NCBI RefSeq assembly: GCF_003664585.1
Contig: NZ_RCHI01000002.1
Coordinates: forward strand, 248,001 to 312,000
Direction: 5' to 3'
Source of the DNA: Paenirhodobacter hankyongi
GTDB lineage: Bacteria; Pseudomonadota; Alphaproteobacteria; Rhodobacterales; Rhodobacteraceae
Length of the DNA stretch: 64,000 bases
This document shows positions 9,120-19,226 of this stretch, one piece after another (the stretch's first letter is position 1; each line of letters begins with the position of its first letter). Below the pieces are notes generated by a model. It was given only the letters and a program-made list of their open reading frames with translations. It ran no database searches and was not told the DNA's origin. The translations under genes and the position numbers were made by a program.

Positions 9120-9650
9120 ATGAACGACCAGATCCCCGCCTGGGTCGGCGACCGGCTGACCCCCATGGACAAGATGGAGGTGCACCGTCAGGGCTTGCGC
9201 CATCCGGCGGTGTCGATCTTCGTGCTCGACGGCAACAAGGTGCTGATCCAGCGCCGCGCCGAGACGAAATATCACTCGCCCGGGCTTTGGGCGAACACCT
9301 GCTGCACCCATCCGAAATGGAACGAGCGGCCCGAGCACTGCGCCCTGCGCCGGCTGAACGAGGAGCTGGGCATCACCGGCCTCTATCCGGCCCATGCCGA
9401 CCGGCTCGAATACCGCGCCGAGGTCGGCAACGGGCTGATCGAGCATGAGGTGGTGGACATCTACCTCGCCTATGCCCGCCCCGGCATGACGATCACCCCG
9501 AACCCCGAGGAAGTCGCCGAGATCCGCTGGGTCGGGCTTTACGACCTTGCCGCCGAGGTCCGCCGCCACCCCGAGCGCTTCTCGAAATGGCTGGCGATCT
9601 ATCTGGCCGAGCACATGGACCGGATCTTCGGCGCGCTGATCCGCGGCTGA
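9120..9650 (+). CDS. idi: Isopentenyl-diphosphate delta-isomerase, type I
   Basis: A 176-residue Nudix-fold enzyme. Catalytic cysteine segment NTCCTHP (Cys61/62), Nudix-like RRLNEELGI (78-86) and the metal/catalytic acid segment LIEHEVVD (106-113) are all present. It interconverts IPP and DMAPP, the five-carbon precursors of carotenoids, quinone side chains and, in phototrophic relatives, the bacteriochlorophyll phytyl tail. In Rhodobacter capsulatus an idi lies in the photosynthesis cluster; here no photosynthesis gene is nearby. The start ATG at 9120 is preceded by a weak AGGACAG site. Confidence 0.95.
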   Translation: MNDQIPAWVGDRLTPMDKMEVHRQGLRHPAVSIFVLDGNKVLIQRRAETKYHSPGLWANTCCTHPKWNERPEHCALRRLNEELGITGLYPAHADRLEYRAEVGNGLIEHEVVDIYLAYARPGMTITPNPEEVAEIRWVGLYDLAAEVRRHPERFSKWLAIYLAEHMDRIFGALIRG

Positions 9651-9738
9651 GCGCGCGGTCAATTTTCCGCCGATGGCCGGAAAAACCCCGCAGGGCGGGG
9701 CCTCGGCTCTGGGCATTCGGCACCCGATCCTGCATCTT

Positions 9739-9764
9739 GGAAACACTGTGATGGGAGTGTTTCC
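9739..9764 (+). promoter_or_regulatory. Hairpin abutting the tamA start codon
   Basis: A perfect 9-bp inverted repeat (GGAAACACT 9739-9747, AGTGTTTCC 9756-9764) with an 8-nt loop ends immediately before the GTG start at 9765. The GGGAG ribosome site (9753-9757) is partly in the loop and partly in the stem, so folding of the message should limit initiation. Confidence 0.5.
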
Positions 9765-11561
9765 GTGCGTCGTCCGCAATTCGTGTTTTCCGCCCTTCTC
9801 GCGGCCTCGGTTCTGGCCGGGCCGGCCCATGCCGCGGATCTTGTCAGTTTCATCACTCCGGGCGCCGACGAGGCGTTGCGCACGACGTTGCAGAACGCCT
9901 CGCTCTCGCGCGAGGCGGGGGCCGCCAAAACCCCGAACGCACAGGATCTTTTCGCCTCTGCGCGGGCCGATTACGCCCGGCTTCTGGGCGTGCTCTACGA
10001 TCAGGGCTATTACTCGGGCACGATCTCGATCCGCATCGACGGGAACGAGGCGGCGGCGATCGCGCCGATGGATGCGCCGGCCCGGATCGGCAAGATCGAG
10101 CTGACGATCGAACCGGGCCCGCGCTTCGTCTTCTCGCAGGCGGCGATCGCCCCGGTCGCCCCCGGCACCCAGCTGCCGAAGGACTACAGGATCGGCGCCA
10201 CCGCCCGATCGGGCCTGATCGTCGAGGCGGCGACCGCGGGTGTCAGCGGCTGGCGCGAGGCCGGCCACGCCAAGGCCGCCGTCGCCGGCCAGAAGATCAT
10301 CGCCGATCACCGCGAGAACACCCTTGCCGCCGATGTCACCCTGGCCCCCGGCCCGGTCGTGCATTTCGGCGATCTGCACACCTCGGGCAACGAGCGGCTG
10401 CGCACCAAGCGTCTGGTCGAGATCGCGGGCTTTCCGACCGGCGCGACATACGCGCCCGAGAAGATGGACGAGGTCCGCACCCGGCTGCGCCGCACCGGCA
10501 TCTTCAGCTCGGTCACCCTGACCGAGGCCGACAAGCTCGGCCCCGGCAACAGCCTTGATGTCGAGCTGGCCGTGGTCGAGGAAAAGCTGCGCCGGATGGG
10601 TGTCGGCGCCGAGATCGCCAGTTCCGACGGGTTGACGCTGAACGGCTACTGGCTGCACCGCAACCTTTTCGGCGGCGGCGAGAAGCTGCGCATCGACGCC
10701 GAAGTCGCAGGGGTCGGCGGCGCGACCGGCGGCACCGATTACACGCTCGGCGCCCGGCTCGACCGGCCCGCCACCTTCACCCCAGACACCTCGGCCTTCG
10801 TCGTCTCGGAAATCGCCAAGACCTATGAGGAGGATTACGACGAGCGCACCTTCACCCTCGGCTTCGGCCTGTCGCATATCTTCAGCGACCGGCTGACCGG
10901 CGAAAGCGCGGTCGAATACCAGTGGTCGGAGGTGAACGACGCCGCCGGCAAGACCATCTTCCGCCAGGTCGCCTTCCCGAACACCCTCACCTGGGACAAC
11001 CGCGACGTCGCCGCCAATGCCACGAAGGGCTATTACGGGATGGTCGCGCTGACGCCCTTCGTCGGACTTGGCGACACCGGATCGGGGGCGCAGCTGAAGG
11101 GCGATTTCCGCGCCTACAAGGGCTTTGGCACCGGCAACCGCTTTGTGCTGGCCGGGCGCGCGCAGATCGGTGGCGTCTTCGGGCCAAGCCTTGCCGCGAC
11201 ACCGCGCGACTATCTCTTCTATTCGGGCGGCGGCGGCACGGTGCGCGGCCAGCCCTATGAATCGCTTGGCGTCAACGTGCTCGAGGGCGGCACGCTGCGC
11301 ACCGGCGGCACCCGCTTCCTCGGCGTCTCGGGCGAGTTGCGCGCCGGCATCACCGATGCGATCGGCATCGTCGCCTTCTATGACGCGGGCTTCATCAGCG
11401 CCGACGCGTATTTCAGCGGCGGCGAATGGCAATCGGGCGCGGGCCTCGGGCTGCGCTACAACACCCCGATCGGGCCGATCCGGCTTGATGTCGCGGCGCC
11501 GGTCAGCGGCAGCACCGGCGACGGGGCACAGATCTATCTCGGGATCGGGCAGGCCTTCTGA
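9765..11561 (+). CDS. tamA: TamA, outer-membrane Omp85-family translocation factor
   Basis: A 598-residue precursor with a Sec signal peptide (cleavage after AHA, residue 23), POTRA domains in the first half (for example HFGDLHTSGNERL...RLRRTGIFSSV) and a C-terminal Omp85 beta-barrel with GGGGTVRGQPYESLG (the VRGY-type L6 loop) and the terminal aromatic GIGQAF. With TamB it assembles or supports envelope proteins and lipid transport at the outer membrane. The start is GTG, inferred from the signal peptide directly behind it. The stop overlaps the tamB start by one base. Confidence 0.95.
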   Translation: MRRPQFVFSALLAASVLAGPAHAADLVSFITPGADEALRTTLQNASLSREAGAAKTPNAQDLFASARADYARLLGVLYDQGYYSGTISIRIDGNEAAAIAPMDAPARIGKIELTIEPGPRFVFSQAAIAPVAPGTQLPKDYRIGATARSGLIVEAATAGVSGWREAGHAKAAVAGQKIIADHRENTLAADVTLAPGPVVHFGDLHTSGNERLRTKRLVEIAGFPTGATYAPEKMDEVRTRLRRTGIFSSVTLTEADKLGPGNSLDVELAVVEEKLRRMGVGAEIASSDGLTLNGYWLHRNLFGGGEKLRIDAEVAGVGGATGGTDYTLGARLDRPATFTPDTSAFVVSEIAKTYEEDYDERTFTLGFGLSHIFSDRLTGESAVEYQWSEVNDAAGKTIFRQVAFPNTLTWDNRDVAANATKGYYGMVALTPFVGLGDTGSGAQLKGDFRAYKGFGTGNRFVLAGRAQIGGVFGPSLAATPRDYLFYSGGGGTVRGQPYESLGVNVLEGGTLRTGGTRFLGVSGELRAGITDAIGIVAFYDAGFISADAYFSGGEWQSGAGLGLRYNTPIGPIRLDVAAPVSGSTGDGAQIYLGIGQAF

Positions 11562-14500
11562 TGCGCATTCTGGCTCTTCTCCTCCTGCTTCTGACCCCGA
11601 TCGCCGCCGCCGCACAGGACGCGACGCTTCCCGACGCGCCCGCCACGGTCGAGGCCCCGGCCGAACCCACCGCCGAGCAGACCGAGCGCGACCGCTCCTA
11701 TCTGACCGGGCTGATCGAGGACAATCTCTCGGGCGCGGGCCGCACGATCCGGCTCGAGGGGTTCAAGGGCGCGCTGTCGTCGCGCGCCACCTTCGACACG
11801 CTGACCATCGCCGATGACGAGGGGGTCTGGCTGACCATCCGCAACGGCGCGCTCGCCTGGGACCGCACCGCGATCCTGACCGGGCGGATCAAGATCGGCG
11901 AGCTGTCGGCCGACGAGATCGACCTGCCCCGCCTGCCGGTCGCCGCCGCGAGCAGCGCCCCAGGCCCCGAGGCCAAGCCCTTCTCGCTGCCCGAGCTGCC
12001 GGTCTCGGTCGAGATCGGCGCGCTCAAGGCGCAAAAGGTCGTGCTCGGCGCCCCGGTTCTGGGCGAGGAGGTCACGCTGGCGGTGAACGGCGCGATGTCG
12101 CTTGCGGGCGGCGAGGGCAGCGCGAAGCTCGACGTCACCCGCAGCGGCGGGCCGAAGGGCAAGGTCTCGTTCAACGGCAGCTATGCCAATGCCAGCCGGG
12201 CGCTCTCTCTCGACCTGCTGGTCGACGAGGGCAAGGACGGGATCGTGTCGAAACTGGCGGGCCTGCCCGGCACGCCGGCGCTGACGCTCGCCGTTGCCGG
12301 CTCGGGCACGCTCGACGCGTTCAGCGCAGATACCGTGCTCAGCACCGAGGGTGCGCCGCGGCTGACCGGCAAGGTGACGCTGACCTCTGCCGTGCCGAAG
12401 GGCGCGCCCGCGGGCAGCACCCCGGTGCAGGGCTTCCGCGCGCTTCTGGGCGGCGACATCACGCCGCTGCTGCCGCCCGACTACCATGACTTCTTCGGCA
12501 CCCAGAGCGCGATCTCGGTCGCGGGCGAGCGGGCTCCCAGCGGTGCTCTCAGCCTGACGAGCCTGAGCGTCAAGAGCGACGCACTTGACCTCTCGGGGCA
12601 GCTTGACCTGCTGCCCTCGGGTCTGCCCTCGCGCTTCGACCTGACGGCGAAGCTGGGCCTTGCCTCGGGCGCGCCGGTGCTGCTGCCGGTGTCGGGCGGG
12701 CAGACGATGGTTCAGAAGGGCACCGTCTCGCTCGCCTATGACAGCGCCACCGCGGATGGCTGGACACTCGACGCCCGGCTCGACGCGCTGGAACAGCCGA
12801 CGGCCAGGGTGCAAAGCCTGCGCCTTGCCGGATCGGGCCGGATCGGCACGGCGAGCGGCACCCCGACCGCCGGCGGCACGCTGACCTTCACCGCGAACGG
12901 CATCGAGATGACGGACCCGGCGCTCGCCTCGGCGATCGGCCCCTTCGTCACCGGCCGCACCGTGTTCTTCTGGCAGCAGGGCAAGCCGCTGCGCCTGCCG
13001 GCACTGAAGCTGATCGGCCGCGACCTGTCGCTCTCGGGCCTTCTCACCCTCGACAACCTGTCGGGCGGTGTGGACGTGACCGCCGATCTCGACGCCCGCG
13101 CCGCGGCGCTGTCGAACTTTGCCGCACTTGCCGGCCAGCCGCTCTCGGGCGCGGCCGAGGGCAAGGTGAAGGGCAGCATGACCCTGCTCACCGGCGCCTT
13201 CGACCTCGAGACGACCCTGACCGGGCAGGACATCAAGACCGGCGTCGCCGAGGCGGATGCGCTGCTCGCCGGCACCTCGGTGATCGAGGCCTCGGCCAAG
13301 CGCGACGAGACCGGGCTCTTGCTGCGCAGCTTCCACGCCAGTGCCGGCAGCCTTGATGCCACCGCCTCGGGCAGGCTCTCGACCGGCAAGAACGACCTGA
13401 CCGCGAAGATCACCCTGCCCGATCTCTCGGTGCTGGGCCGCGGCTATCGCGGCGCGCTGAACGCCACGGCACGGGTCTCGGACGTCGAGGGCGCGCGCGA
13501 GATCAGCGCCGAGGCGGTGGCGAAGAACCTGGCCTCGGGCCGGGCCGAAATCGACCGGATTCTGGCGGGCGAGAGCCGCATCTCGCTGCTGATCGACCAG
13601 AAGGACGGACGCACGCTGCTGAAAAGCCTCGACCTCGCCGCGCCGCAGCTGACGGCAAAGGCGAGCGGCACGGCCGAGGGCGCGGGGCAACGCATCGCAC
13701 TTTCGGCGCGGCTCGCGAATGCGGCGCTGCTGGCGCCGGGCTTTGCCGGGCCGGTCACCCTTGCGGGCACCGTCACCGACACCGGCAAGGGCTATGGCGT
13801 CGACCTCAAGGGCACCGGCCCGGGCGGCACCCAGGCCGCCGTCACCGGCTCGGTCGCGGCCGATTTCGCCAGCACCGACCTGAAGATCACCGGCACCACC
13901 GAGACCGCGCTGGCGAACACCTTCCTCTCGCCGCGCTCGGTGCAGGGGCCGCTGCGCTTCGATCTGCAGATGAAGGGGGCGCCCGGGCTGCCGGCGCTGT
14001 CGGGCCGGATCACCGGCACCGATCTGCGGCTGACCGCGCCCACCTTCGGTCTGGTACTGCAAAACATCGGGCTGCGTGCCGATCTGTCGGGCGGGCGGGT
14101 GCAGCTCGCACTCGACGGCGCGCTGAAGGGCGGCGGCACCGTCGCGCTGAAGGGGCCGGTGACGCTGTCGGCGCCCTATGCGACCGACCTTGCGCTGACG
14201 CTGAACGGCGCGCATCTGCGCGACCCCGAGCTGTATGACACCCGCGTTTCAGGAGCGCTGCGCATCGCCGGACCGATGGCGGGCGGCGCAAAGATCTCGG
14301 GCGCGCTGACGCTGGCCGAGACCGAGTTGCGCGTGCCCTCGACCGGGCTTGGCGGCGCGGCCGCGATCCCCGACATCACCCACCTGCACGAATCCGCCGC
14401 CACCCGCACCACCCGCGCCCGCGCGGGCCTGTTGCAGCAGGATAATGGGGGCGGTTCGGGCAGCAGCAGACCCTATGCGCTCGACATCACCATCTCGGCG

Positions 14501-15166
14501 CCGAAGCAGATCTTCGTGCGCGGCCGCGGCCTTGACGCCGAGCTGGGCGGGGCGCTGCGGCTGACCGGCACCACGGCGAACATCGTGCCGGTGGGTCAGT
14601 TCAGCCTGATCCGCGGCCGGCTCGACGTGCTGGCCAAGCGCTTCACGCTGAGCGAGGGGCAGGTCGCGATGCAGGGGGCGCTGGTGCCCTGGATCCTGTT
14701 CAGCGCAGTGACCGAGCAGGACGGCTACACCATCACCCTGACGCTTGAAGGCGAAGCCTCGGCGCCCGAGCTGAAGATCTCCTCCTCGCCGGAACTGCCC
14801 GAGGAAGAGGTGCTGGCGCGGCTGCTGTTCAACCGCGGCCTGACCAACCTGTCGCCGCTTCAGGCGGCGCAGCTCGCCTCGGCCGTCGCCTCGCTCGCCG
14901 GCAAGGGCGGCGAGGGGATTGTGGCCAAGCTGCGTCAGGGCTTCGGCCTCGATGACCTCGACATCGGCACGGATGCCTCGGGCAATGCCACGCTGCGCGC
15001 CGGCAAATACCTGTCCGAGAACATCTATACCGACGTCGAGGTGGAAAGTTCGGGCTCGACCGCGATCAACCTGAACCTCGACCTGACCTCGCATCTGACG
15101 GCGCGCGGCAGCGTCGATTCGACCGGCGATAGCGCGCTCGGCCTCTACTTCGAAAAGGACTACTGA
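11561..15166 (+). CDS. tamB: TamB, inner-membrane-anchored AsmA-like envelope protein
   Basis: A 1201-residue protein with an N-terminal signal/anchor (ILALLLLLLTPIAAAAQ) and a very long repetitive beta-rich body typical of AsmA/TamB bridge proteins. The C-terminal TamB domain (DUF490) is clear: GQFSLIRGRLDVLAKRF, PELPEEEVLARLLF, and a final LYFEKDY. It spans the periplasm and partners TamA; bridge proteins of this group are implicated in phospholipid transport to the outer membrane. The reading frames TGATG join tamA and tamB. The 3' end overlaps the convergent LysR gene by 7 nt. Confidence 0.95.
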   Translation: MRILALLLLLLTPIAAAAQDATLPDAPATVEAPAEPTAEQTERDRSYLTGLIEDNLSGAGRTIRLEGFKGALSSRATFDTLTIADDEGVWLTIRNGALAWDRTAILTGRIKIGELSADEIDLPRLPVAAASSAPGPEAKPFSLPELPVSVEIGALKAQKVVLGAPVLGEEVTLAVNGAMSLAGGEGSAKLDVTRSGGPKGKVSFNGSYANASRALSLDLLVDEGKDGIVSKLAGLPGTPALTLAVAGSGTLDAFSADTVLSTEGAPRLTGKVTLTSAVPKGAPAGSTPVQGFRALLGGDITPLLPPDYHDFFGTQSAISVAGERAPSGALSLTSLSVKSDALDLSGQLDLLPSGLPSRFDLTAKLGLASGAPVLLPVSGGQTMVQKGTVSLAYDSATADGWTLDARLDALEQPTARVQSLRLAGSGRIGTASGTPTAGGTLTFTANGIEMTDPALASAIGPFVTGRTVFFWQQGKPLRLPALKLIGRDLSLSGLLTLDNLSGGVDVTADLDARAAALSNFAALAGQPLSGAAEGKVKGSMTLLTGAFDLETTLTGQDIKTGVAEADALLAGTSVIEASAKRDETGLLLRSFHASAGSLDATASGRLSTGKNDLTAKITLPDLSVLGRGYRGALNATARVSDVEGAREISAEAVAKNLASGRAEIDRILAGESRISLLIDQKDGRTLLKSLDLAAPQLTAKASGTAEGAGQRIALSARLANAALLAPGFAGPVTLAGTVTDTGKGYGVDLKGTGPGGTQAAVTGSVAADFASTDLKITGTTETALANTFLSPRSVQGPLRFDLQMKGAPGLPALSGRITGTDLRLTAPTFGLVLQNIGLRADLSGGRVQLALDGALKGGGTVALKGPVTLSAPYATDLALTLNGAHLRDPELYDTRVSGALRIAGPMAGGAKISGALTLAETELRVPSTGLGGAAAIPDITHLHESAATRTTRARAGLLQQDNGGGSGSSRPYALDITISAPKQIFVRGRGLDAELGGALRLTGTTANIVPVGQFSLIRGRLDVLAKRFTLSEGQVAMQGALVPWILFSAVTEQDGYTITLTLEGEASAPELKISSSPELPEEEVLARLLFNRGLTNLSPLQAAQLASAVASLAGKGGEGIVAKLRQGFGLDDLDIGTDASGNATLRAGKYLSENIYTDVEVESSGSTAINLNLDLTSHLTARGSVDSTGDSALGLYFEKDY

Positions 15167-16050
15167 GCCGCGACCGAGGCGATCCAGTCGCGAAAGGCGA
15201 TCAGCGGCGGCGAGGGCGCGACATCGGCCGGCCAGACCAGCGAATAGGTGCCCACCCCCGCGACCACGTCGCCGGGGGTGCGCACCAGCCGCCCCTCGTC
15301 GATCTCGGTGCGGGCCAGGAACTCGGGCAAGAGCGCGATGCCGACGCCATGCACCGCGGCCTGGGTCATCGGCGCGAACTGGTCGAACATGATGCCCTGC
15401 GTGTGCGGCGCCTCGAGCCCGTGATGCGCGAACCAGGCGTTCCAGGCATTCGGCCGCGATTCCAGCTGCAACAGGGACTGTTTTTCCAGATCCGCCGGCA
15501 CCGTCATCGGGTGCTGGCGGGCAAACTCGGGCGAGCAGGCGGCGACGATCCGCTCCTCGAAGAGCGTCAGATGCTCGGCCCCGGGCCAGGGCCGCACGCC
15601 GAAATGAATGGCCGCATCGAAGGTTTCCGAGGCGAAATCGAAGGGCCGCATCCGGGTGCCGAGATTGAGCGTGATCCCCGGATTGGCGGCCAGAAAGGCG
15701 CCAAGCCGCGGCGCCAGCCAGCGCGTGCCGAAGGTGGGCAGGATGGCGAGGTTCAGCACCCCGCCCCCCGGGTTCGCCCGCAGCCCGAGCGAGGCCCGCG
15801 CGATCAGCTCGAGCGCCTTGCGTACGTCGCGCGCATAGGAGAGCGCCGGTTCCGTCGGCTGCAACCGCCGCCCCTCGCGGCGAAACAGCGTGACGCCGAG
15901 CTGCCCCTCGAGGTTTTGCACCAGCCGACTGACCGCGCCTTGCGTCAGGTTCAGCTCGCGCGCCGCGGCGGCGGTCGAGCCAAGCCGGCACACCGCCTCG
16001 AAGGCAGACAGCAGCGAGACCGAGGGGATATAGCGGCGCGGCAGGCTCAT
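15160..16050 (-). CDS. LysR-family transcriptional regulator, probably of the adjacent glutaryl-CoA dehydrogenase gene
   Basis: A 296-residue regulator. The N-terminal winged helix-turn-helix (LSAFEAVCRLGSTAAAARELNLTQGAVSRLVQNLE) is followed by a substrate-binding-like effector domain. The ATG at 16050 gives the canonical start; a longer frame runs 26 codons upstream but adds sequence without family resemblance. It is divergent from the glutaryl-CoA dehydrogenase gene with 92 bases between starts, the usual LysR arrangement, so it probably senses a catabolite of lysine/tryptophan or aromatic breakdown. The effector is inferred only from context. Confidence 0.9.
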   Translation of the reverse strand: MSLPRRYIPSVSLLSAFEAVCRLGSTAAAARELNLTQGAVSRLVQNLEGQLGVTLFRREGRRLQPTEPALSYARDVRKALELIARASLGLRANPGGGVLNLAILPTFGTRWLAPRLGAFLAANPGITLNLGTRMRPFDFASETFDAAIHFGVRPWPGAEHLTLFEERIVAACSPEFARQHPMTVPADLEKQSLLQLESRPNAWNAWFAHHGLEAPHTQGIMFDQFAPMTQAAVHGVGIALLPEFLARTEIDEGRLVRTPGDVVAGVGTYSLVWPADVAPSPPLIAFRDWIASVAAQ

Positions 16051-16142
16051 GTATGTGCTCCGTGCATGATCTGCCGCCAGAATAGCGGTAGAAACACGCG
16101 GGAAACAGGCCCATAAAGCATGAAACACATGGAGGACCCCCG

Positions 16143-17351
16143 ATGGCCCTGAAGCCGAAAGACGCCCCTGACCTCTCCAGCTTCAACTGGGAAGACCCTT
16201 TCCGCCTGGATCTGCAGCTCACCGAAGAAGAACGGATGCTGCGCGACGCGGCCCGCGCCTATGCGCAGGAAAAGCTGCAGCCGCGCGCCATCGAGGCCTT
16301 CGAGAATGAGAAGACCGATCCGGCGATCTTCCGCGAGATGGGCGAGATGGGCCTGCTGGGCGTGACCGTGCCCGAGGAATACGGCGGCATCGGCGCCTCC
16401 TATGTGGCCTATGGCCTTGTGGCGCGCGAGATCGAGCGGGTCGATTCGGGCTATCGCTCGATGATGTCGGTGCAAAGCTCGCTGGTGATGTACCCGATCT
16501 ATGCCTACGGCTCGGAAGAGCAGCGGATGAAATACCTGCCAAAGCTCGCCTCGGGCGAATACATCGGCTGCTTCGGCCTGACCGAGCCGGACGCGGGCTC
16601 GGACCCGTCCTCGATGAAGACCGTGGCGAAGAAGACCGCCGGCGGCTATGTGCTGAACGGCTCGAAGATGTGGATCTCGAACAGCCCGATCGCCGATGTC
16701 TTCGTCGTCTGGGCGAAGTCCGAGGCGCATGGCGGCAAGATCCGCGGCTTCGTCCTCGAGAAGGGGATGAAGGGTCTGAGCGCGCCGAAGATCGGCAAGA
16801 AGCTCAGCCTGCGCGCCTCGATCACCGGCGAGATCGTGATGGACAATGTCGAGGTCGGCGAAGACGCGCTGCTGCCCGGCGTCGAGGGGCTGAAGGGCCC
16901 GTTCGGCTGCCTCAACCGCGCCCGCTATGGCATCGCCTGGGGCGTGATGGGCGCCGCCGAGTTCTGCCTGCATGCCGCGCGGCAATACGGGCTTGATCGC
17001 AAGCAGTTCAACAAGCCGCTGGCACAGACCCAGCTGTATCAGCTCAAGCTCGCCAACATGCTGACCGAGATCAGCCTCGGCCTGCAGGGCTGCCTGCGCG
17101 TCGGCCGGCTGATGGACGAGGCGAATGCCGCGCCCGAGATGATCTCGATCATCAAGCGCAACAACTGCGGCAAGGCGCTGGATGCGGCGCGGCTGGCGCG
17201 TGACATGCACGGCGGCAACGGCATCTCGGGCGAGTTCCAGGTGATCCGCCACATGGTGAACCTTGAGACGGTGAACACCTACGAGGGCACGCATGACGTG
17301 CATGCGCTGATCCTCGGCCGCGCGATCACCGGGCTTCAGGCGTTCTTCTGA
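16143..17351 (+). CDS. gcdH: Glutaryl-CoA dehydrogenase
   Basis: A 402-residue acyl-CoA dehydrogenase. The segment [16 protein letters not shown] (Arg105) matches the substrate-carboxylate-binding site that distinguishes glutaryl-CoA dehydrogenases; [13 protein letters not shown] is the FAD-binding signature; the catalytic base is Glu381 in TYEGTHDVH. It oxidises and decarboxylates glutaryl-CoA to crotonyl-CoA in lysine, tryptophan and some aromatic catabolism. A GGAGG site precedes the ATG. A LysR gene is divergent. The 3' end overlaps the convergent yihY gene by 16 nt. Confidence 0.95.
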   Translation: MALKPKDAPDLSSFNWEDPFRLDLQLTEEERMLRDAARAYAQEKLQPRAIEAFENEKTDPAIFREMGEMGLLGVTVPEEYGGIGASYVAYGLVAREIERVDSGYRSMMSVQSSLVMYPIYAYGSEEQRMKYLPKLASGEYIGCFGLTEPDAGSDPSSMKTVAKKTAGGYVLNGSKMWISNSPIADVFVVWAKSEAHGGKIRGFVLEKGMKGLSAPKIGKKLSLRASITGEIVMDNVEVGEDALLPGVEGLKGPFGCLNRARYGIAWGVMGAAEFCLHAARQYGLDRKQFNKPLAQTQLYQLKLANMLTEISLGLQGCLRVGRLMDEANAAPEMISIIKRNNCGKALDAARLARDMHGGNGISGEFQVIRHMVNLETVNTYEGTHDVHALILGRAITGLQAFF

Positions 17352-18256
17352 AGGGCACGGCGCGCCCTGCACGCGGCCAGTTCCGCGTTCAGGGCCGCCC
17401 CCAGAAGAACCGAAAACACGCTGAGATAGAGCCACATCATCAGCGCGATCACCGCGCCGATCGAGCCGTAGATCTTGTTGTAGCTGCCGAAGTTCGCAAG
17501 ATAATAGGTCAGCGCCAGTGAGGCCCCGGCCCAGACCAGCGCGGCGAGGATCGCGCCGAAGGTCAGGATCGGGTCACGCCCGCCGCGGGTGTTCGGCCCG
17601 TAGCGGTAGAGGATGCCAAGCGCGGTCAGCATCAGAAGCAGCATCCCGCCCCAGGGCAGCCCCGACAGCAGCCAGCCCGTGAGCGCGTGAAACGGCAGGA
17701 AGTTCACCGCGATCGGCACCACGACGATCGTCGCCAGCGCGGCAAGCATCACCCCCACCAGCGCCAGCGTCATCACATAGCCGAAGAGATAGCTGAGCAG
17801 CGTGGTGCGTGAATGCGTGCCGTGGATCACGTTCAGCCCCTCGATCAGCGCGCCGACGCCCGCCCGCGCCGACCACAGCGCGACGGCGACCGAGATCAGC
17901 GTCGACAGCCCGATGCTGTCGCGCGGCCCGTTCAGCAGCGCCAGAATCTGCGTGTTCAGGATCTCGTAGGCCTCGGGCGGAATGAAATCATCGGCCACCT
18001 GCAGATAGGATTCGATCACCATCGGATCGGAAAAGGCGCTCCAGACCGCGATCGTCGCCGAGATGCCGGGAAACACCGCCAGCATCGCGTAGAAGGCGAC
18101 GCCCGCCGCGATCAGCGTGATCTTGGTGTCGGCCAGCCGACCGGCCAGCGCCAGAAGAAATGTCCAGATGCCGCGCACGCGAAAACCCTTTTTCGCCACC
18201 TTCCCCCAAGGCGACGACCGGCGCAACCATGCCGGCACACGCAACTGCGACTGCAA
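17336..18256 (-). CDS. YihY/virulence factor BrkB-family inner-membrane protein
   Basis: A 306-residue protein with about six membrane segments (for example [41 protein letters not shown] and [28 protein letters not shown]). It belongs to the YihY/BrkB family, once misnamed RNase BN; the molecular role is unsettled. Family members are found in alphaproteobacterial general-stress regulons. A near-match to the EcfG promoter lies just upstream, so stress control is plausible but weakly supported. Its 3' end overlaps gcdH by 16 nt. Confidence 0.9.
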   Translation of the reverse strand: MQSQLRVPAWLRRSSPWGKVAKKGFRVRGIWTFLLALAGRLADTKITLIAAGVAFYAMLAVFPGISATIAVWSAFSDPMVIESYLQVADDFIPPEAYEILNTQILALLNGPRDSIGLSTLISVAVALWSARAGVGALIEGLNVIHGTHSRTTLLSYLFGYVMTLALVGVMLAALATIVVVPIAVNFLPFHALTGWLLSGLPWGGMLLLMLTALGILYRYGPNTRGGRDPILTFGAILAALVWAGASLALTYYLANFGSYNKIYGSIGAVIALMMWLYLSVFSVLLGAALNAELAACRARRALQKNA

Positions 18257-18279
18257 GGCCCTTTCCGTCCGGCTTCGAA

Positions 18280-18304
18280 AAGGCTAGCGATATCGAAAGG
18301 TTCC
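18280..18304 (-). promoter_or_regulatory. Weak EcfG-like promoter upstream of yihY
   Basis: On the minus strand GGAAC (18304-18300), 16-base spacer, then CCTT in place of CGTT (18283-18280), about 24 bases before the start codon. One mismatch in the -10 box makes this uncertain. Confidence 0.25.
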
Positions 18305-18324
18305 TCTGGCTCTTCGAGGTTGTC

Positions 18325-19164
18325 ATGAGCAAACGGATCATCGCCTTCGTCGACGGCTCGATCTATTCGGCCAGCGTGTGCGATCACGCGGCCTGGGTGG
18401 CCAAACGCATGGGCACCTCGGTCGAGCTTTTGCACGTTCTGGGTCGGCGCGGCTCCACTGCCCCCTCGGAGGGGCTGGGCACGCGTTCGGCGCTGCAGGC
18501 CGAGCTTGCCGCGGTCGATGAACAGCGCGCCCGCCTTGTCACCCATCGCGGCATCGCCATCCTCGAGGATGCGCGCCACATGCTGACCAGGGGCGGCGTG
18601 CAGGCGGTTTCGAGCGAGCTTGTGCATGGCGATCTGCTCGACACGCTCGCGCGGCACGAGATGGGCGCCGAGATGGTGCTGATCGGCAAGCGCGGCGAGG
18701 CGGCCGATTTCGCCATCGAACACCTCGGCTCGAATCTCGAACGGATCGTGCGCTCGGCACAGCATCCGGTTCTGGTCGCCTCGCGTGCCTTCCGGCCGAT
18801 CAAGAAGGTGCTGGTGGCGCATGACGGCGGCGCCTCGTCACTGAAGGCAATCGACTATATCGCGCGCTCACCGCTGTTCCCCGATCTGCAGATCACCGTC
18901 GTCGCGGTCGGCGTGAAGACCGCCGAGACCGAGCGCCGGCTGGCCGATGCGGCGGCGCTGCTGCGGGCCGGCGGCATCGCGACCGAGACGCTGACGGTGG
19001 GCGGCGTGCCCGATGTGGCACTTGGCAATCTGGTCGACAGCGCCGGCTTCGACATGCTGGTGATGGGCGCCTATGGCCATTCGCGCATCCGCTCGCTGAT
19101 CATCGGTTCGACCACCACGGCGATGATCCGCTCGTGCAAGGTGCCGGTGCTTCTGGTGCGCTGA
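18325..19164 (+). CDS. Tandem universal stress protein
   Basis: A 279-residue cytosolic protein made of two Usp domains. The second half ends in the typical DMLVMGAYGHSRIRSLIIGSTT...SCKVPVLLV nucleotide-binding signature; the first half has IIAFVDGSIYSASVCDHAAW and GAEMVLIGKRGEAADFAIEHLGSNLERIVRSAQHPVLV. The ATG at 18325 is the Usp-type start (MSKRIIAFVDG); the upstream extension overlaps the yihY leader. Exact ligand and role are unknown. It lies next to the general stress locus, but I found no EcfG box for it. Confidence 0.92.
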   Translation: MSKRIIAFVDGSIYSASVCDHAAWVAKRMGTSVELLHVLGRRGSTAPSEGLGTRSALQAELAAVDEQRARLVTHRGIAILEDARHMLTRGGVQAVSSELVHGDLLDTLARHEMGAEMVLIGKRGEAADFAIEHLGSNLERIVRSAQHPVLVASRAFRPIKKVLVAHDGGASSLKAIDYIARSPLFPDLQITVVAVGVKTAETERRLADAAALLRAGGIATETLTVGGVPDVALGNLVDSAGFDMLVMGAYGHSRIRSLIIGSTTTAMIRSCKVPVLLVR

Positions 19165-19226
19165 GCCGGGCAGGACAGCGCCCCGAGACCAGCGGCCCCG
19201 GGGCGTGAAAAAGGCTCTGTGCCGGC

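Noticed and set aside
15470-15485. The AACAG...CTGTT half-palindromes as possible operator sites.
   Set aside because: They lie inside coding sequence far from promoters, so local repression is unlikely; they are reported only as a dispersed motif.
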